A stretch of 63,300 nucleotides of DNA, from the NCBI GenBank assembly GCA_018969425.1, contig JAGWYJ010000015.1, forward strand, positions 2,501 through 65,800. The letters run 5' to 3'. The DNA is from Alphaproteobacteria bacterium. Lineage in GTDB: Bacteria > Pseudomonadota > Alphaproteobacteria > Caulobacterales > Hyphomonadaceae. The notes under the pieces are model-generated. The model was given only the letters and a program-made list of their open reading frames with translations. It ran no database searches and was not told where the DNA came from. Position numbers and translations under genes: made by a program. Below, piece by piece: positions 8,178-15,144 of this stretch (the stretch's first letter is position 1; each line of letters begins with the position of its first letter).

Positions 8178-9953
8178 ATGGAGCACCAGGGGGGGATGAG
8201 CGCCTCAAACGCGTTCGAACTGGGACAGAATTTTCAGCGGATCAATCTTCTGCTTCAGCGTCTGGTGGTGGCCCTGTCACGCCGTGAGCTGCGCAACCCG
8301 GGTGTCGAGGGACCGGGACAGTCCTTTCTCATGAAAGCGGCGATGACCCAGGCCGCCAGCCTCTGGTCGAACCCGATGAAAGCCCTCACCGCCCAGATGG
8401 AGTTCTGGCGGAACACGGCGGACCTTTACGCTGAGCTGACCCAGGCCATGCTCAGCGGAGGACGCCATTCAGCGGCGCAGCCGGAAAAGGATGCACGGTT
8501 CAGCGACGAAGACTGGGAGCGTCACCCCTTTTTCTACTATCTGAAGCGCCAGTACCAGATCATGAGCGCTTATCTGGAGACCCTCGCCGAGGGAGCTGAA
8601 GATGAGGACGACCCCCACCATTCTGAACAGGTTCACTTCTTCACCCGGCAACTGGTCGACATGTTCGCCCCGTCGAATTTTCTCGCCTCCAATCCGGTCG
8701 CGATCCGAAAGGCCGTTGAAACAAACGGGGCGTCGCTGGTGGAGGGGCTTGAGAACCTGGTGAAGGACCTCGAGCGCTCCGGCGGCGATCTCCTTGTCAC
8801 GCTTTCAGACCCAGAGGCGTTCCGCGTCGGGGAGACGCTCGCCGTTTCCAATGGCGCGGTGGTGCACGAGACCGATCTGTTCCAGCTGATCCGGTATGAC
8901 GCGACCACGGAAAAGGTCTACTCACGACCGATCCTCTTCATACCTCCGTGGATCAACAAGTTCTACATTCTGGACCTGCAGCCTAAGACTTCGATGGTGA
9001 AATGGCTCACCTCTCAGGGCTTCACAGTCTACATGGTCAGCTGGCGTAATCCGGGTGAGGAGATGCGCGACTGGGGCCTGGACACCTATGTGTTCGACGG
9101 GGTGCTCAGTGCGGCTGAAACAGTCGACAGGATTTCGGGCGGAGAGGGATGCAACATCGTCGGCTACTGCATCGGGGGCACGACGCTGGCCATCGCTCTT
9201 GCCTGGATCGGACGGAACCCCGCCTCCTCTCCGATCAAATCGGCGACCTTCTTCACGGCCCTTACTGACTTTGAGGACCCCGGTCCTCTCAAAGTGTTCA
9301 TCGACGAGAGCTTCGTCGGCGGGATCCTCCTCGAAGCGGGCAGAAAAGGGTATCTCGATCAGCGCATCATGGCGCGGACCTTCAGCTATCTGCGCCCCAA
9401 CGACCTGGTGTACGGACCCGCGGTTAAGGCCTATCTGCTGGGAGAGCCGCCGCCGAAATTCGATCTTCTGTTCTGGAATGAGGATTCCACCCGTCTGCCT
9501 GAACGGATGGCCCGCGAGTACCTGACCCATCTTTACCGGGACAATGACCTCGCGCTCGATCGCTTCCCGCTTAAGGAAAGCCGCATCGGCCTCGGCGACA
9601 TCAAGACGCCGCATTATGTGGTCGCATGCGAAAAGGACCACATCGCTCCGTGGAGGGCCTCGTTCAAGGGACTGGCCCGCGCTGGCGGCGACGGTCGTTT
9701 CGTTCTGGCCCAGAGCGGACACATCGCGGGCATCGTGAACCATCCCGATCGCCGGAAATATGGGTATTGGGTGAGTAACGACACCCCGAACGACCTCGAC
9801 GCATGGAAAGCTGGCGCGGAGCCCCATGAGGGCTCCTGGTGGCCGGACTGGACCCGATGGCTCTCCCGCAGATCCGGTCGCAAGCAGGCGGCGTCATGGC
9901 CCGAAACCCTGCCCCGTATCGAACCGGCGCCGGGTCGGTATGTAACGGAATAG
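8178..9953 (+). CDS. phaC: Class I poly(3-hydroxyalkanoate) synthase
   Basis: 591 residues, the size of class I PhaC. It polymerises (R)-3-hydroxyacyl-CoA into storage polyester on granules. The lipase-like box GYCIGG carries the catalytic Cys331, with the catalytic His515 in SGHIAGI and a downstream WWPDW typical of the family. The N-terminal regulatory domain (about residues 60-190) and the strand RPILFIPPWINKFYILDL are also diagnostic. ATG 8178 has AGGGAG about ten bases upstream; ATG 8196 is an alternative. It is transcribed away from the hydrolase-phaR pair and towards the phasin gene, which has its own promoter. Confidence 0.95.
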   Translation: MEHQGGMSASNAFELGQNFQRINLLLQRLVVALSRRELRNPGVEGPGQSFLMKAAMTQAASLWSNPMKALTAQMEFWRNTADLYAELTQAMLSGGRHSAAQPEKDARFSDEDWERHPFFYYLKRQYQIMSAYLETLAEGAEDEDDPHHSEQVHFFTRQLVDMFAPSNFLASNPVAIRKAVETNGASLVEGLENLVKDLERSGGDLLVTLSDPEAFRVGETLAVSNGAVVHETDLFQLIRYDATTEKVYSRPILFIPPWINKFYILDLQPKTSMVKWLTSQGFTVYMVSWRNPGEEMRDWGLDTYVFDGVLSAAETVDRISGGEGCNIVGYCIGGTTLAIALAWIGRNPASSPIKSATFFTALTDFEDPGPLKVFIDESFVGGILLEAGRKGYLDQRIMARTFSYLRPNDLVYGPAVKAYLLGEPPPKFDLLFWNEDSTRLPERMAREYLTHLYRDNDLALDRFPLKESRIGLGDIKTPHYVVACEKDHIAPWRASFKGLARAGGDGRFVLAQSGHIAGIVNHPDRRKYGYWVSNDTPNDLDAWKAGAEPHEGSWWPDWTRWLSRRSGRKQAASWPETLPRIEPAPGRYVTE

Positions 9954-9988
9954 GCGCACGACGCCGTCCGGAGACCCTATTATCGCAC

Positions 9989-10034
9989 TTGCGGCAAAAT
10001 TTCTCTTGCCTTTGCCGCGACGCGGCATTATAAG
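9989..10034 (+). promoter_or_regulatory. Phasin promoter with candidate PhaR operators
   Basis: A -35 box TTGCCT (10006-10011) and a -10 box TATAAG (10029-10034) are separated by 17 bases. Almost the whole spacer is a perfect 15-bp palindrome, TGCCGCG-A-CGCGGCA (10013-10027). A second, 9-bp palindrome TTGCGGCAA lies just upstream (9989-9997). PhaR proteins are known to bind TGC/GCA-rich dyads at phasin promoters, and phaR is 3 kb away, so repression by PhaR is the likely meaning. This is inferred from position and base pattern only. Confidence 0.65.
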
Positions 10035-10063
10035 TTGGCCAACGTCGCAAGAGGATGTCTGCC

Positions 10064-10489
10064 ATGAACCCGATGACCGAGATGTTCGACTTCAACAAGA
10101 ACATGGAGGCTTTCGCCAAATTCTATCCCGATATGGCGGGTGCGCCGCCGGTCAAGGCGATGGCGGACATGGCGGAAAAGTATCGGACAGTCACGCTCGA
10201 GGCGATGAACCGCAATATGGAGCTGACCACGGCCTGGATGCGGGACGCGGCGCGCGATGCTGCGACGCTCATGACCGCCGACACCAGCCCAGACGCATAC
10301 GCGAGGAAGGCCGGAGAAATGGCGACCAGCGCCATTCAGGACCTGCCCGCACGTCTCATGGCCTACGCTGATGTCGCTCGAAAGGCGCAGGCGGGTCTTA
10401 TGGAAACGGTTCTGCCCGCAGCCGCTCGACCGGCCGAATCGGCTTCGGAGGCTCCCAAGCCGGCTCGGCCCGCTCGGAAAACTGCTTAA
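10064..10489 (+). CDS. phaP: Phasin family protein
   Basis: About 141 residues, mostly amphipathic helix rich in Ala, Met and Glu (EAMNRNMELTTAWMRDAARDAATLM), ending in an Ala/Pro/Lys tail of the kind seen on granule-associated phasins. Phasins coat PHB granules and control their number and size. ATG 10064 is preferred: AGAGG ends nine bases upstream, whereas the ATG at 10055 abuts it. A strong promoter with internal palindrome precedes the gene and a rho-independent terminator follows, so it forms a single-gene unit. Confidence 0.85.
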   Translation: MNPMTEMFDFNKNMEAFAKFYPDMAGAPPVKAMADMAEKYRTVTLEAMNRNMELTTAWMRDAARDAATLMTADTSPDAYARKAGEMATSAIQDLPARLMAYADVARKAQAGLMETVLPAAARPAESASEAPKPARPARKTA

Positions 10490-10546
10490 GACGGTCTCCC
10501 CGGCCTCGGACCTGGTCCGGGCTCAGGGTGGCTCTCGACGCCGCAT

Positions 10547-10583
10547 AAACCGCCCGCGCCTAAACGGCCTCGGGCGGTTTTTC
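10547..10583 (+). terminator. Rho-independent terminator after the phasin gene
   Basis: Stem AAACCGCCCG (10547-10556) pairs with CGGGCGGTTT (10571-10580) around a 14-base loop, followed by further T residues. It closes the phasin unit before the convergent moaC gene. Confidence 0.85.
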
Positions 10584-10607
10584 CTTGTTTCGAGACAACC
10601 CGGATCG

Positions 10608-11084
10608 TCAGGCCGCGACGAAGGTCCCGCTTGCCCCTCCGGACTTCTCGACAAGACGGACATCCTCGATACGCATGGCTCGATCAACCGCCTTGAGCAT
10701 GTCGTAGATGGTCAGGCAGGCGATGGAAACGGCGGTCAAAGCTTCCATTTCGACCCCTGTAGGGCCTGTCGTGGCGACTTCGGCCTCAACTGTGAAGCCA
10801 TCCCCATCCGCGCTTTCATGGACCCGCACCTTGACGCTCGAGAGCAGAATAGGATGACACATAGGGATAAGGTCCGATGTCCGCTTCCCGGCCATTACGC
10901 CCGCAATCTCAGCGACCGCCCGAACGTCGCCCTTTCCCCGACCTGACCGTGCAAGATCGAATGCGGCCGAACTCATCCGGATACGACCCATCGCCCGGGC
11001 TCGTCGGTGCGTGGCGGGCTTATCCGACACATCGACCATCTTCGCGCGGCCATCGGCGTCGATATGCGTGAGTTGTCCTGTCAT
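10608..11084 (-). CDS. moaC: Cyclic pyranopterin monophosphate synthase MoaC
   Basis: 158 residues from ATG 11084. With MoaA it converts GTP to cyclic pyranopterin monophosphate, the first step of molybdenum cofactor synthesis. Diagnostic sequence: KMVDVSDKPATHRRARA at the N-terminus, the active-site IPMCHP segment, VEMEALTAVSIACLTIYDM and the C-terminal VEKSGGASG. The ATG at 11102 is an in-frame alternative; GGGG about nine bases before 11084 favours the shorter form. Divergent from moeA, so the two cofactor genes probably share the 130-base region between them. Confidence 0.93.
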   Translation of the reverse strand: MTGQLTHIDADGRAKMVDVSDKPATHRRARAMGRIRMSSAAFDLARSGRGKGDVRAVAEIAGVMAGKRTSDLIPMCHPILLSSVKVRVHESADGDGFTVEAEVATTGPTGVEMEALTAVSIACLTIYDMLKAVDRAMRIEDVRLVEKSGGASGTFVAA

Positions 11085-11215
11085 CTCGTCAGTCCCCGTC
11101 ATCTGAGGCTAGCATGGTCTGAACTTCCCCGGCGCGCCAGCCCCTCTGGAACCGGTCTGAGCCGCTAAACCCGTCCAGCGCCGCTGAAGCGGCTTCTTCG
11201 CGAGAGGATATAGAT

Positions 11216-12418
11216 ATGATCCGCATGGCCTCGCTCGATCGGGCTCAGACCCTGGCGATCGAACACGCGGCGCGGCGCAAGACCCCGGTGGAGACGATAG
11301 CTCTCACGAGGGCGGAAGGCCGGCGTCTGGCCCAACCAGTCAGAGCGGCCCTCTCCCAGCCCCCCGCGTCGGTCTCAGCAATGGACGGCTACGCAGTCCG
11401 CTTTCTCGACATGCAGCCGGGTGCGCGGTTGCAGGTCGTAGGCGAATCGAGAGCGGGCGCTCCATTTGAGGGAGCGATCGCACCGGGACAGGCGGTAAGG
11501 GTTTTTACCGGGGCCTGGACCCCCGCGGGCGCCGACCACGTCCTCATTCAGGAAGACGCCCAACGGAACGGCGATACCCTGATCGTCGCCAGCCCCCAGG
11601 GGGCTCCCGGATCGATCCGCCGTCGCGGCAGGGACTTCAGCGAAGGAGACGAACTTATTCCCTCAGGCTTTATGATGACCCCGGGGGCGATCGCCCTGGC
11701 GGCGGCTGGAAACGCAGCCGTTCTGGACGTGCACGCCAGACCTGTGATCGCCGTTCTCTCCACCGGAGATGAACTTACGCCGGTCGGTAGGACGCCCTTG
11801 CGAGGACAGATCATAAACTCCATCGCCCCCGCCTTGTGCGCGCTGATCGAACGCTGGGGAGGAAGCGCCTTGGAACTTGAAACCGCGCGAGATGAAGAAG
11901 GAGACGTTCGCCAGCGCCTTTCGACGCCGTGCGACCTCGTGGTGTCCATCGGCGGAGCCTCCGTTGGCGACTATGATATCGTCAGACCCGCCTTCGCAGC
12001 CGAAGGCTACGAGCCGATTTTTGAAAAAGTCGCTGTGAAGCCGGGCAAGCCGACATGGTTCTCCGCAAGACCCGATCGACTCGCCCTGGGACTTCCGGGG
12101 AATCCTGCAGCCGCCATGGTCACCGCTCAGCTGTTCCTTCGCCCGGTGATCGTGGCGATGACAGGCGGACATGAGCCGCGCCCGCCTGCAGCTCACGCCG
12201 TCCTCCAAGGCGACCTGCCAGCTGCGGGCGGACGCGAGGAGCTGCTTCGGGCGGTTATGTCATCGGATGCAGAAGGGCGACTTCATGTGCGTCCGGCGGA
12301 TGATCAGGACAGCTCGCTCCTGAACCCCTTCCTCGTCGCGGACGCCCTCATTCGTCGACAACCCGGACAGCAGGCCGCAAAAGACGGCGATATTGTCGAG
12401 ATCCTGCGACTTCTCTGA
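11216..12418 (+). CDS. moeA: Molybdopterin molybdenumtransferase MoeA
   Basis: 400 residues. MoeA inserts molybdate into adenylated molybdopterin, the final cofactor step. Visible features: SVSAMDGYAVRF near residue 53, the MogA-like domain with VLSTGDEL (about 180) and SIGGASVGDYD (about 245), KPGKP and GLPGNPAAAM near residues 280-300, and the C-terminal beta domain. GAGAGGA precedes ATG 11216. A small GCCGC/GCGGC hairpin (11180-11193) lies in the leader and has no known role. Divergent from moaC. Confidence 0.93.
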   Translation: MIRMASLDRAQTLAIEHAARRKTPVETIALTRAEGRRLAQPVRAALSQPPASVSAMDGYAVRFLDMQPGARLQVVGESRAGAPFEGAIAPGQAVRVFTGAWTPAGADHVLIQEDAQRNGDTLIVASPQGAPGSIRRRGRDFSEGDELIPSGFMMTPGAIALAAAGNAAVLDVHARPVIAVLSTGDELTPVGRTPLRGQIINSIAPALCALIERWGGSALELETARDEEGDVRQRLSTPCDLVVSIGGASVGDYDIVRPAFAAEGYEPIFEKVAVKPGKPTWFSARPDRLALGLPGNPAAAMVTAQLFLRPVIVAMTGGHEPRPPAAHAVLQGDLPAAGGREELLRAVMSSDAEGRLHVRPADDQDSSLLNPFLVADALIRRQPGQQAAKDGDIVEILRLL

Positions 12419-12475
12419 GCCCAACAGGCTCATCGCCCGCTGCCCAGGATTCTCGGGCGGCAAATTCCCAATCAT

Positions 12476-12493
12476 CGTTGACGGCTGTCAACG
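12476..12493. promoter_or_regulatory. Inverted repeat upstream of dodecin
   Basis: CGTTGAC-GGCT-GTCAACG is a perfect 7-bp inverted repeat with a 4-base spacer, 48 bases before the dodecin start. It contains TTGACG, which resembles a -35 box, so a promoter-overlapping operator is possible. No matching -10 box is obvious. Confidence 0.35.
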
Positions 12494-12540
12494 TCGCGAC
12501 GACGCGGAGAGGTCATCCTCAGCTTTTAGGAGGAGCCATC

Positions 12541-12741
12541 ATGTCTGTCGCCAAAGTGATCGAGATCTGCGCCTCATCCCCGAAGAGCATCGAGGACGCC
12601 GTTCAGGCCGGCATCAGCCGGGCTAGCGAGACTATCGAGCGAATCCAGGGCGTGTGGGTGCAGGATATAAAGGCTGAAATCGAAAACGGACGGATCGCTC
12701 AATGGCGGGTCAATCTCAAAGTGACGTTCGTGCTCAACTAG
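12541..12741 (+). CDS. Dodecin family flavin-binding protein
   Basis: 66 residues, the standard dodecin length. The sequence MSVAKVIEICASSPKS, then ISRASETIERIQGVWVQDI and the end RVNLKVTFVLN follow the family, including the tryptophan that stacks on bound flavin. Dodecins form hollow 12-mers that store or buffer FMN/riboflavin (in some species CoA). The strong AGGAGG six bases before ATG 12541 fixes the start and predicts high expression. Convergent with the membrane protein gene. Confidence 0.9.
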   Translation: MSVAKVIEICASSPKSIEDAVQAGISRASETIERIQGVWVQDIKAEIENGRIAQWRVNLKVTFVLN

Positions 12742-12763
12742 ATCCGGCTCGCCTAAGCGGTAT

Positions 12764-13903
12764 TCAGACGGTCGGGGCCCCGTTTGGCGGGGCGCTGCCC
12801 TCGGCGTTAGGCCCCCCAGAAGATTCCGCATGCGCCGCTTCCAGGGAAATCTTGTCGGCTGCGGCGGCGTCCGCCCAGATCTCGAGAGCGCGCATCATGG
12901 CCACCAGCCAGCTGATCAGGTCGAGAAACAGAGCGCTCGACCACACGAAGATGATGACGATCAGAAGACTTGAAAGAACGATCGCCGCCATCGCAGTCAG
13001 GCGCGCCTTAAGCCACTTGCCGGTCCAGAAGCCCTCGTTTTTTTTCTCCGCCAGCAGAGCCTCAACTTCGGCCTTCCTGTCCGAAAGAGCCTGCTCGGCC
13101 TGCTCGCGGGCCCCCTCGACAGAAACAGCTTCCGCTTCCGCGAGCTGAGCCGCGTCCGCTTTGGAAAAGCTCGTTCGGGCAAGGTCAATGTAACGCCCCA
13201 GCACCCGACGATAATCCTCGCAATCGGCCGTTTCGAAGCCGGTAAACTCGGGCCCCGGACAAAGAGAGAGTTCACCTTCAACCGTGCCTGCGATGGCATC
13301 GATATCTTCAAGGCTGACGGCTTCCTGAAGTTGCTGGATGATTCCGCCGCTGTAAGCAGCATTATCGGAAAACGCCTTCAACGCCGCACCCGCAGCATCG
13401 CTCTGTCGTCGAGCCTCTTCGGAAGCCTTTCGTGCGCGCTCCTGAAAGTCGGGTGCGGCCGTCTCAGCAACCTTTTCTTCGGCCTCGGTGATCGAAGCCT
13501 GAGCGAGCTTTATCTGTTCGTTCCGCTCAGCCTCGCGCTCAATTTCAGACTTCGGGTAGAGCGACATTACGCCCGCTGACGCTCCCGCTGCTACGATCAG
13601 CAGGCAGGCGATAAGAACAAGGAAGTAGTAGATGTCGCTGATCTTCTTGAGCGTGAAGACGCGCGAACCCGCGAGCGTCGCGTCGTCCGCTTCAGCTCCC
13701 AGGATGACATTCACAGCTCGCCGGAGAAAGATGAAAGGCGTCGTGAAGATGGCGCAGAAAACCCGCCACAGGGCGAGCAGGACCTCGATCATGCGCCCCT
13801 GGCTCAGAAGAGCGACAAACAGCGCCGCTGACACGAGGAACATGACGCCGGTCAACCAGAGATTATCCTGCGCCAGCTCGAAAATATCCGTCACCGTTTC
13901 CAT
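12764..13903 (-). CDS. Membrane protein with periplasmic coiled coil, function unknown
   Basis: 379 residues. Predicted membrane segments at about residues 10-30, 38-60, 90-115 and 300-330. Between the third and fourth lies a long hydrophilic region with strong coiled-coil character (AERNEQIKLAQASITEAEEKV, and again REQAEQALSDRKAEVEALL) around a small cysteine pair (SLCPGPEF, ETADCEDY). The C-terminus is a low-complexity Gly/Pro/Ala tail. I recognise no family. ATG 13903 is chosen because the upstream alternative at 13924 adds only a short polar piece. It is convergent with dodecin and nothing in the context gives a role. Confidence 0.65.
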   Translation of the reverse strand: METVTDIFELAQDNLWLTGVMFLVSAALFVALLSQGRMIEVLLALWRVFCAIFTTPFIFLRRAVNVILGAEADDATLAGSRVFTLKKISDIYYFLVLIACLLIVAAGASAGVMSLYPKSEIEREAERNEQIKLAQASITEAEEKVAETAAPDFQERARKASEEARRQSDAAGAALKAFSDNAAYSGGIIQQLQEAVSLEDIDAIAGTVEGELSLCPGPEFTGFETADCEDYRRVLGRYIDLARTSFSKADAAQLAEAEAVSVEGAREQAEQALSDRKAEVEALLAEKKNEGFWTGKWLKARLTAMAAIVLSSLLIVIIFVWSSALFLDLISWLVAMMRALEIWADAAAADKISLEAAHAESSGGPNAEGSAPPNGAPTV

Positions 13904-14272
13904 GACGCAGCCACTCCCCTTCAATGAGCGCCTGTCGCCGACGCTTCCTTCTGGATGACACTAGCGGGAACCCCGGCCCGGGGTCCAGAAGCGACCCGTA
14001 TCCCGCCTCTCCAGACGCCATAATGAGCCCTTGAGCAGCTGCACGCACTCACCGCCTCTGTGAGCGCGCCGCCCTGTCGGCAGGAGGCCGGCCAGGGACG
14101 TGGATAAACGTCGGTTATCTGGTGGGTTCGCCCGGCCGGTAGGAAAGTCACGTTTCGTTTGCGGGCCTCGACGTTCCCGAAAACCCGCCGGAGGACCGCC
14201 CGCCGCGCGAGATCTGGCGGGAGACATTCATCGGGTACATGCCCCGCAAGTCAACGAGCATGCGACCGGCTT
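13904..14272. other. Gene-poor stretch downstream of the split tRNA
   Basis: About 370 bases with no convincing gene. On the minus strand a short frame (ATG 14261 to stop at 14148, 37 codons, basic) begins just after the tRNA but has no ribosome site or recognisable product. No clear terminator for the tRNA-Leu transcript is seen. The left end should contain the promoter of the membrane protein gene. Confidence 0.4.
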
Positions 14273-14595
14273 TGGTGCGGGCGGCCGGAATCGAACCGGC
14301 ACGGGTCTCCCCTACGGATTTTCGTACCACTTCGACTTTCGCCGCCCCTGCCGTCGGGCCATCAGGCCCGGCGGCCGGTTCGTGGTCTGGACTATCCCTT
14401 CGCCTTAGTCGTCTCCGACCTTAGGCGCTGCCCGTCTAGTCTCTACACCTTCCCTTCAGCTCAGGAGCGAAGGGCTTGGCTCGGGATCGCCATCTGACAG
14501 GGTTCCCCGAATTTGAGCAGTTCTGCACCGGATGTTTCCAGCCGGGCACTCAAGTCGTTCAAGTCCGTTGCGTCTACCAGTTTCGCCACGCCCGC
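14273..14595 (-). tRNA. tRNA-Leu(UAA), interrupted by a group I intron
   Basis: Read on the minus strand, 14595-14561 is the 5' exon and 14322-14273 the 3' exon. Acceptor arms GCGGGCG and CGCCCGC pair perfectly and the genomic CCA is encoded (14275-14273). The anticodon stem ACGGA/TCCGT pairs, with loop C-T-T|A-A-A-A, giving anticodon UAA. A long variable arm (GGGG..CCC) and the T arm GCCGG-TTCGATT-CCGGC fit class II tRNA-Leu. The two exons join to an 85-nt tRNA after removal of 238 bases between anticodon positions 34 and 35. Without splicing the tRNA could not read UUA codons. Confidence 0.95.
14323..14560 (-). ncRNA. Group I intron (IC3-like) in tRNA-Leu(UAA)
   Basis: 238 nt with no internal protein gene. 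The 5' exon ends ACUU and an internal guide GAGU (just after GAACGACTT at the intron start) pairs with it, leaving the conserved U-G wobble at the 5' splice site. The last intron base is G. The catalytic core is readable: GATCCCGAGCCAAGCC, then the R element AGAGACTAGACGG and the S element GGATAGTCC; GACTA in R pairs with TAGTC in S to form P7. A GAAA tetraloop (GGCGAAAGTC) lies near the 3' end. From memory, the core closely follows the cyanobacterial/plastid tRNA-Leu(UAA) intron, including GAGCCAAGCC and AGAGACT-GACGG, and uses the identical insertion site. Expected to self-splice. Confidence 0.93.
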
Positions 14596-14604
14596 ACGGG
14601 CGTG

Positions 14605-14633
14605 TTTATACCCGCACCCGGCTCCTGCGCCAA
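14605..14633 (-). promoter_or_regulatory. Promoter of tRNA-Leu
   Basis: On the minus strand a -35 box TTGGCG (14633-14628) and a -10 box TATAAA (14610-14605) are 17 bases apart and end nine bases before the tRNA 5' base. The GC-rich bases between the -10 box and the start resemble the stringent discriminator of stable-RNA promoters. Confidence 0.75.
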
Positions 14634-14709
14634 TGGCGAGACCGCGGGGGAATGGAGGACTGAGCGGAAGAAGGGTTTTCGGATGTCGGCCGGGGAGCTA
14701 TAAACCTGC

Positions 14710-15126
14710 ATGATCGTCTCTCGCCCTCGCCGCCGTCTCTGTGCAGTCCTTCTAGCCGTGGCGTATCTCGTTCCTGCGGAAGGGCATGGACAACAGCCCT
14801 CCGCAACGCAGGTCGAGCCGAAACCGGCCCCATCATTCGAAAGCCTGATGGAACTTGCCGGCGTCCTGGGCGAGGCCCATGCGGCGCGATCGGCCTGCGC
14901 CGGCGAAGATGATCAGACCTGGAGAGGGTACATGCAGCAGATGCTCGACCTCGAAGGCCCCTCCGGATCAAATCGGGGAGCTCTTACAAGCGCCTTCAAT
15001 CAGGGCTACAGGCGCCAGATCCGGATCACCCCCTCATGCTCGCCGGAAACCCGGGCTCAGGAAGCGGCGATCGCCGCCCGCGGACGCGCGCTCTCGGACC
15101 GGATCGCACGCGACTATCTCGGCTGA
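14710..15126 (+). CDS. TIGR02301-type small secreted protein
   Basis: 138 residues with an N-terminal signal peptide (RPRRRLCAVLLAVAYLVPAEG). The mature part has the pattern of an alphaproteobacterial conserved family (TIGR02301): LMELAGVLGEAHAARSACAG, WRGYMQQMLDLE, FNQGYRRQIRITPSCSPETR and the closing LSDRIARDYL. Two conserved cysteines could form a disulfide in the periplasm. The function of the family is not known. The gene is divergent from tRNA-Leu and convergent with the TPP enzyme. Confidence 0.75.
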   Translation: MIVSRPRRRLCAVLLAVAYLVPAEGHGQQPSATQVEPKPAPSFESLMELAGVLGEAHAARSACAGEDDQTWRGYMQQMLDLEGPSGSNRGALTSAFNQGYRRQIRITPSCSPETRAQEAAIAARGRALSDRIARDYLG

Positions 15127-15144
15127 AACCGAGGCGCTCCGGGC

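Noticed and set aside
8922-9827. 301-codon open frame opposite phaC
   Set aside because: Antisense to the conserved catalytic region of PhaC; composition is typical of shadow frames.
14030-14260. Possible structured RNA (RNase P, 6S or SRP RNA) downstream of tRNA-Leu
   Set aside because: GGAAAGTC and GC-rich inverted repeats caught the eye, but the conserved cores of those RNAs are not present.
14159-14497. Open frames across the split tRNA-Leu
   Set aside because: They overlap the tRNA exons and intron core; the RNA explanation accounts for the conserved bases, and none has a ribosome site or known domain.
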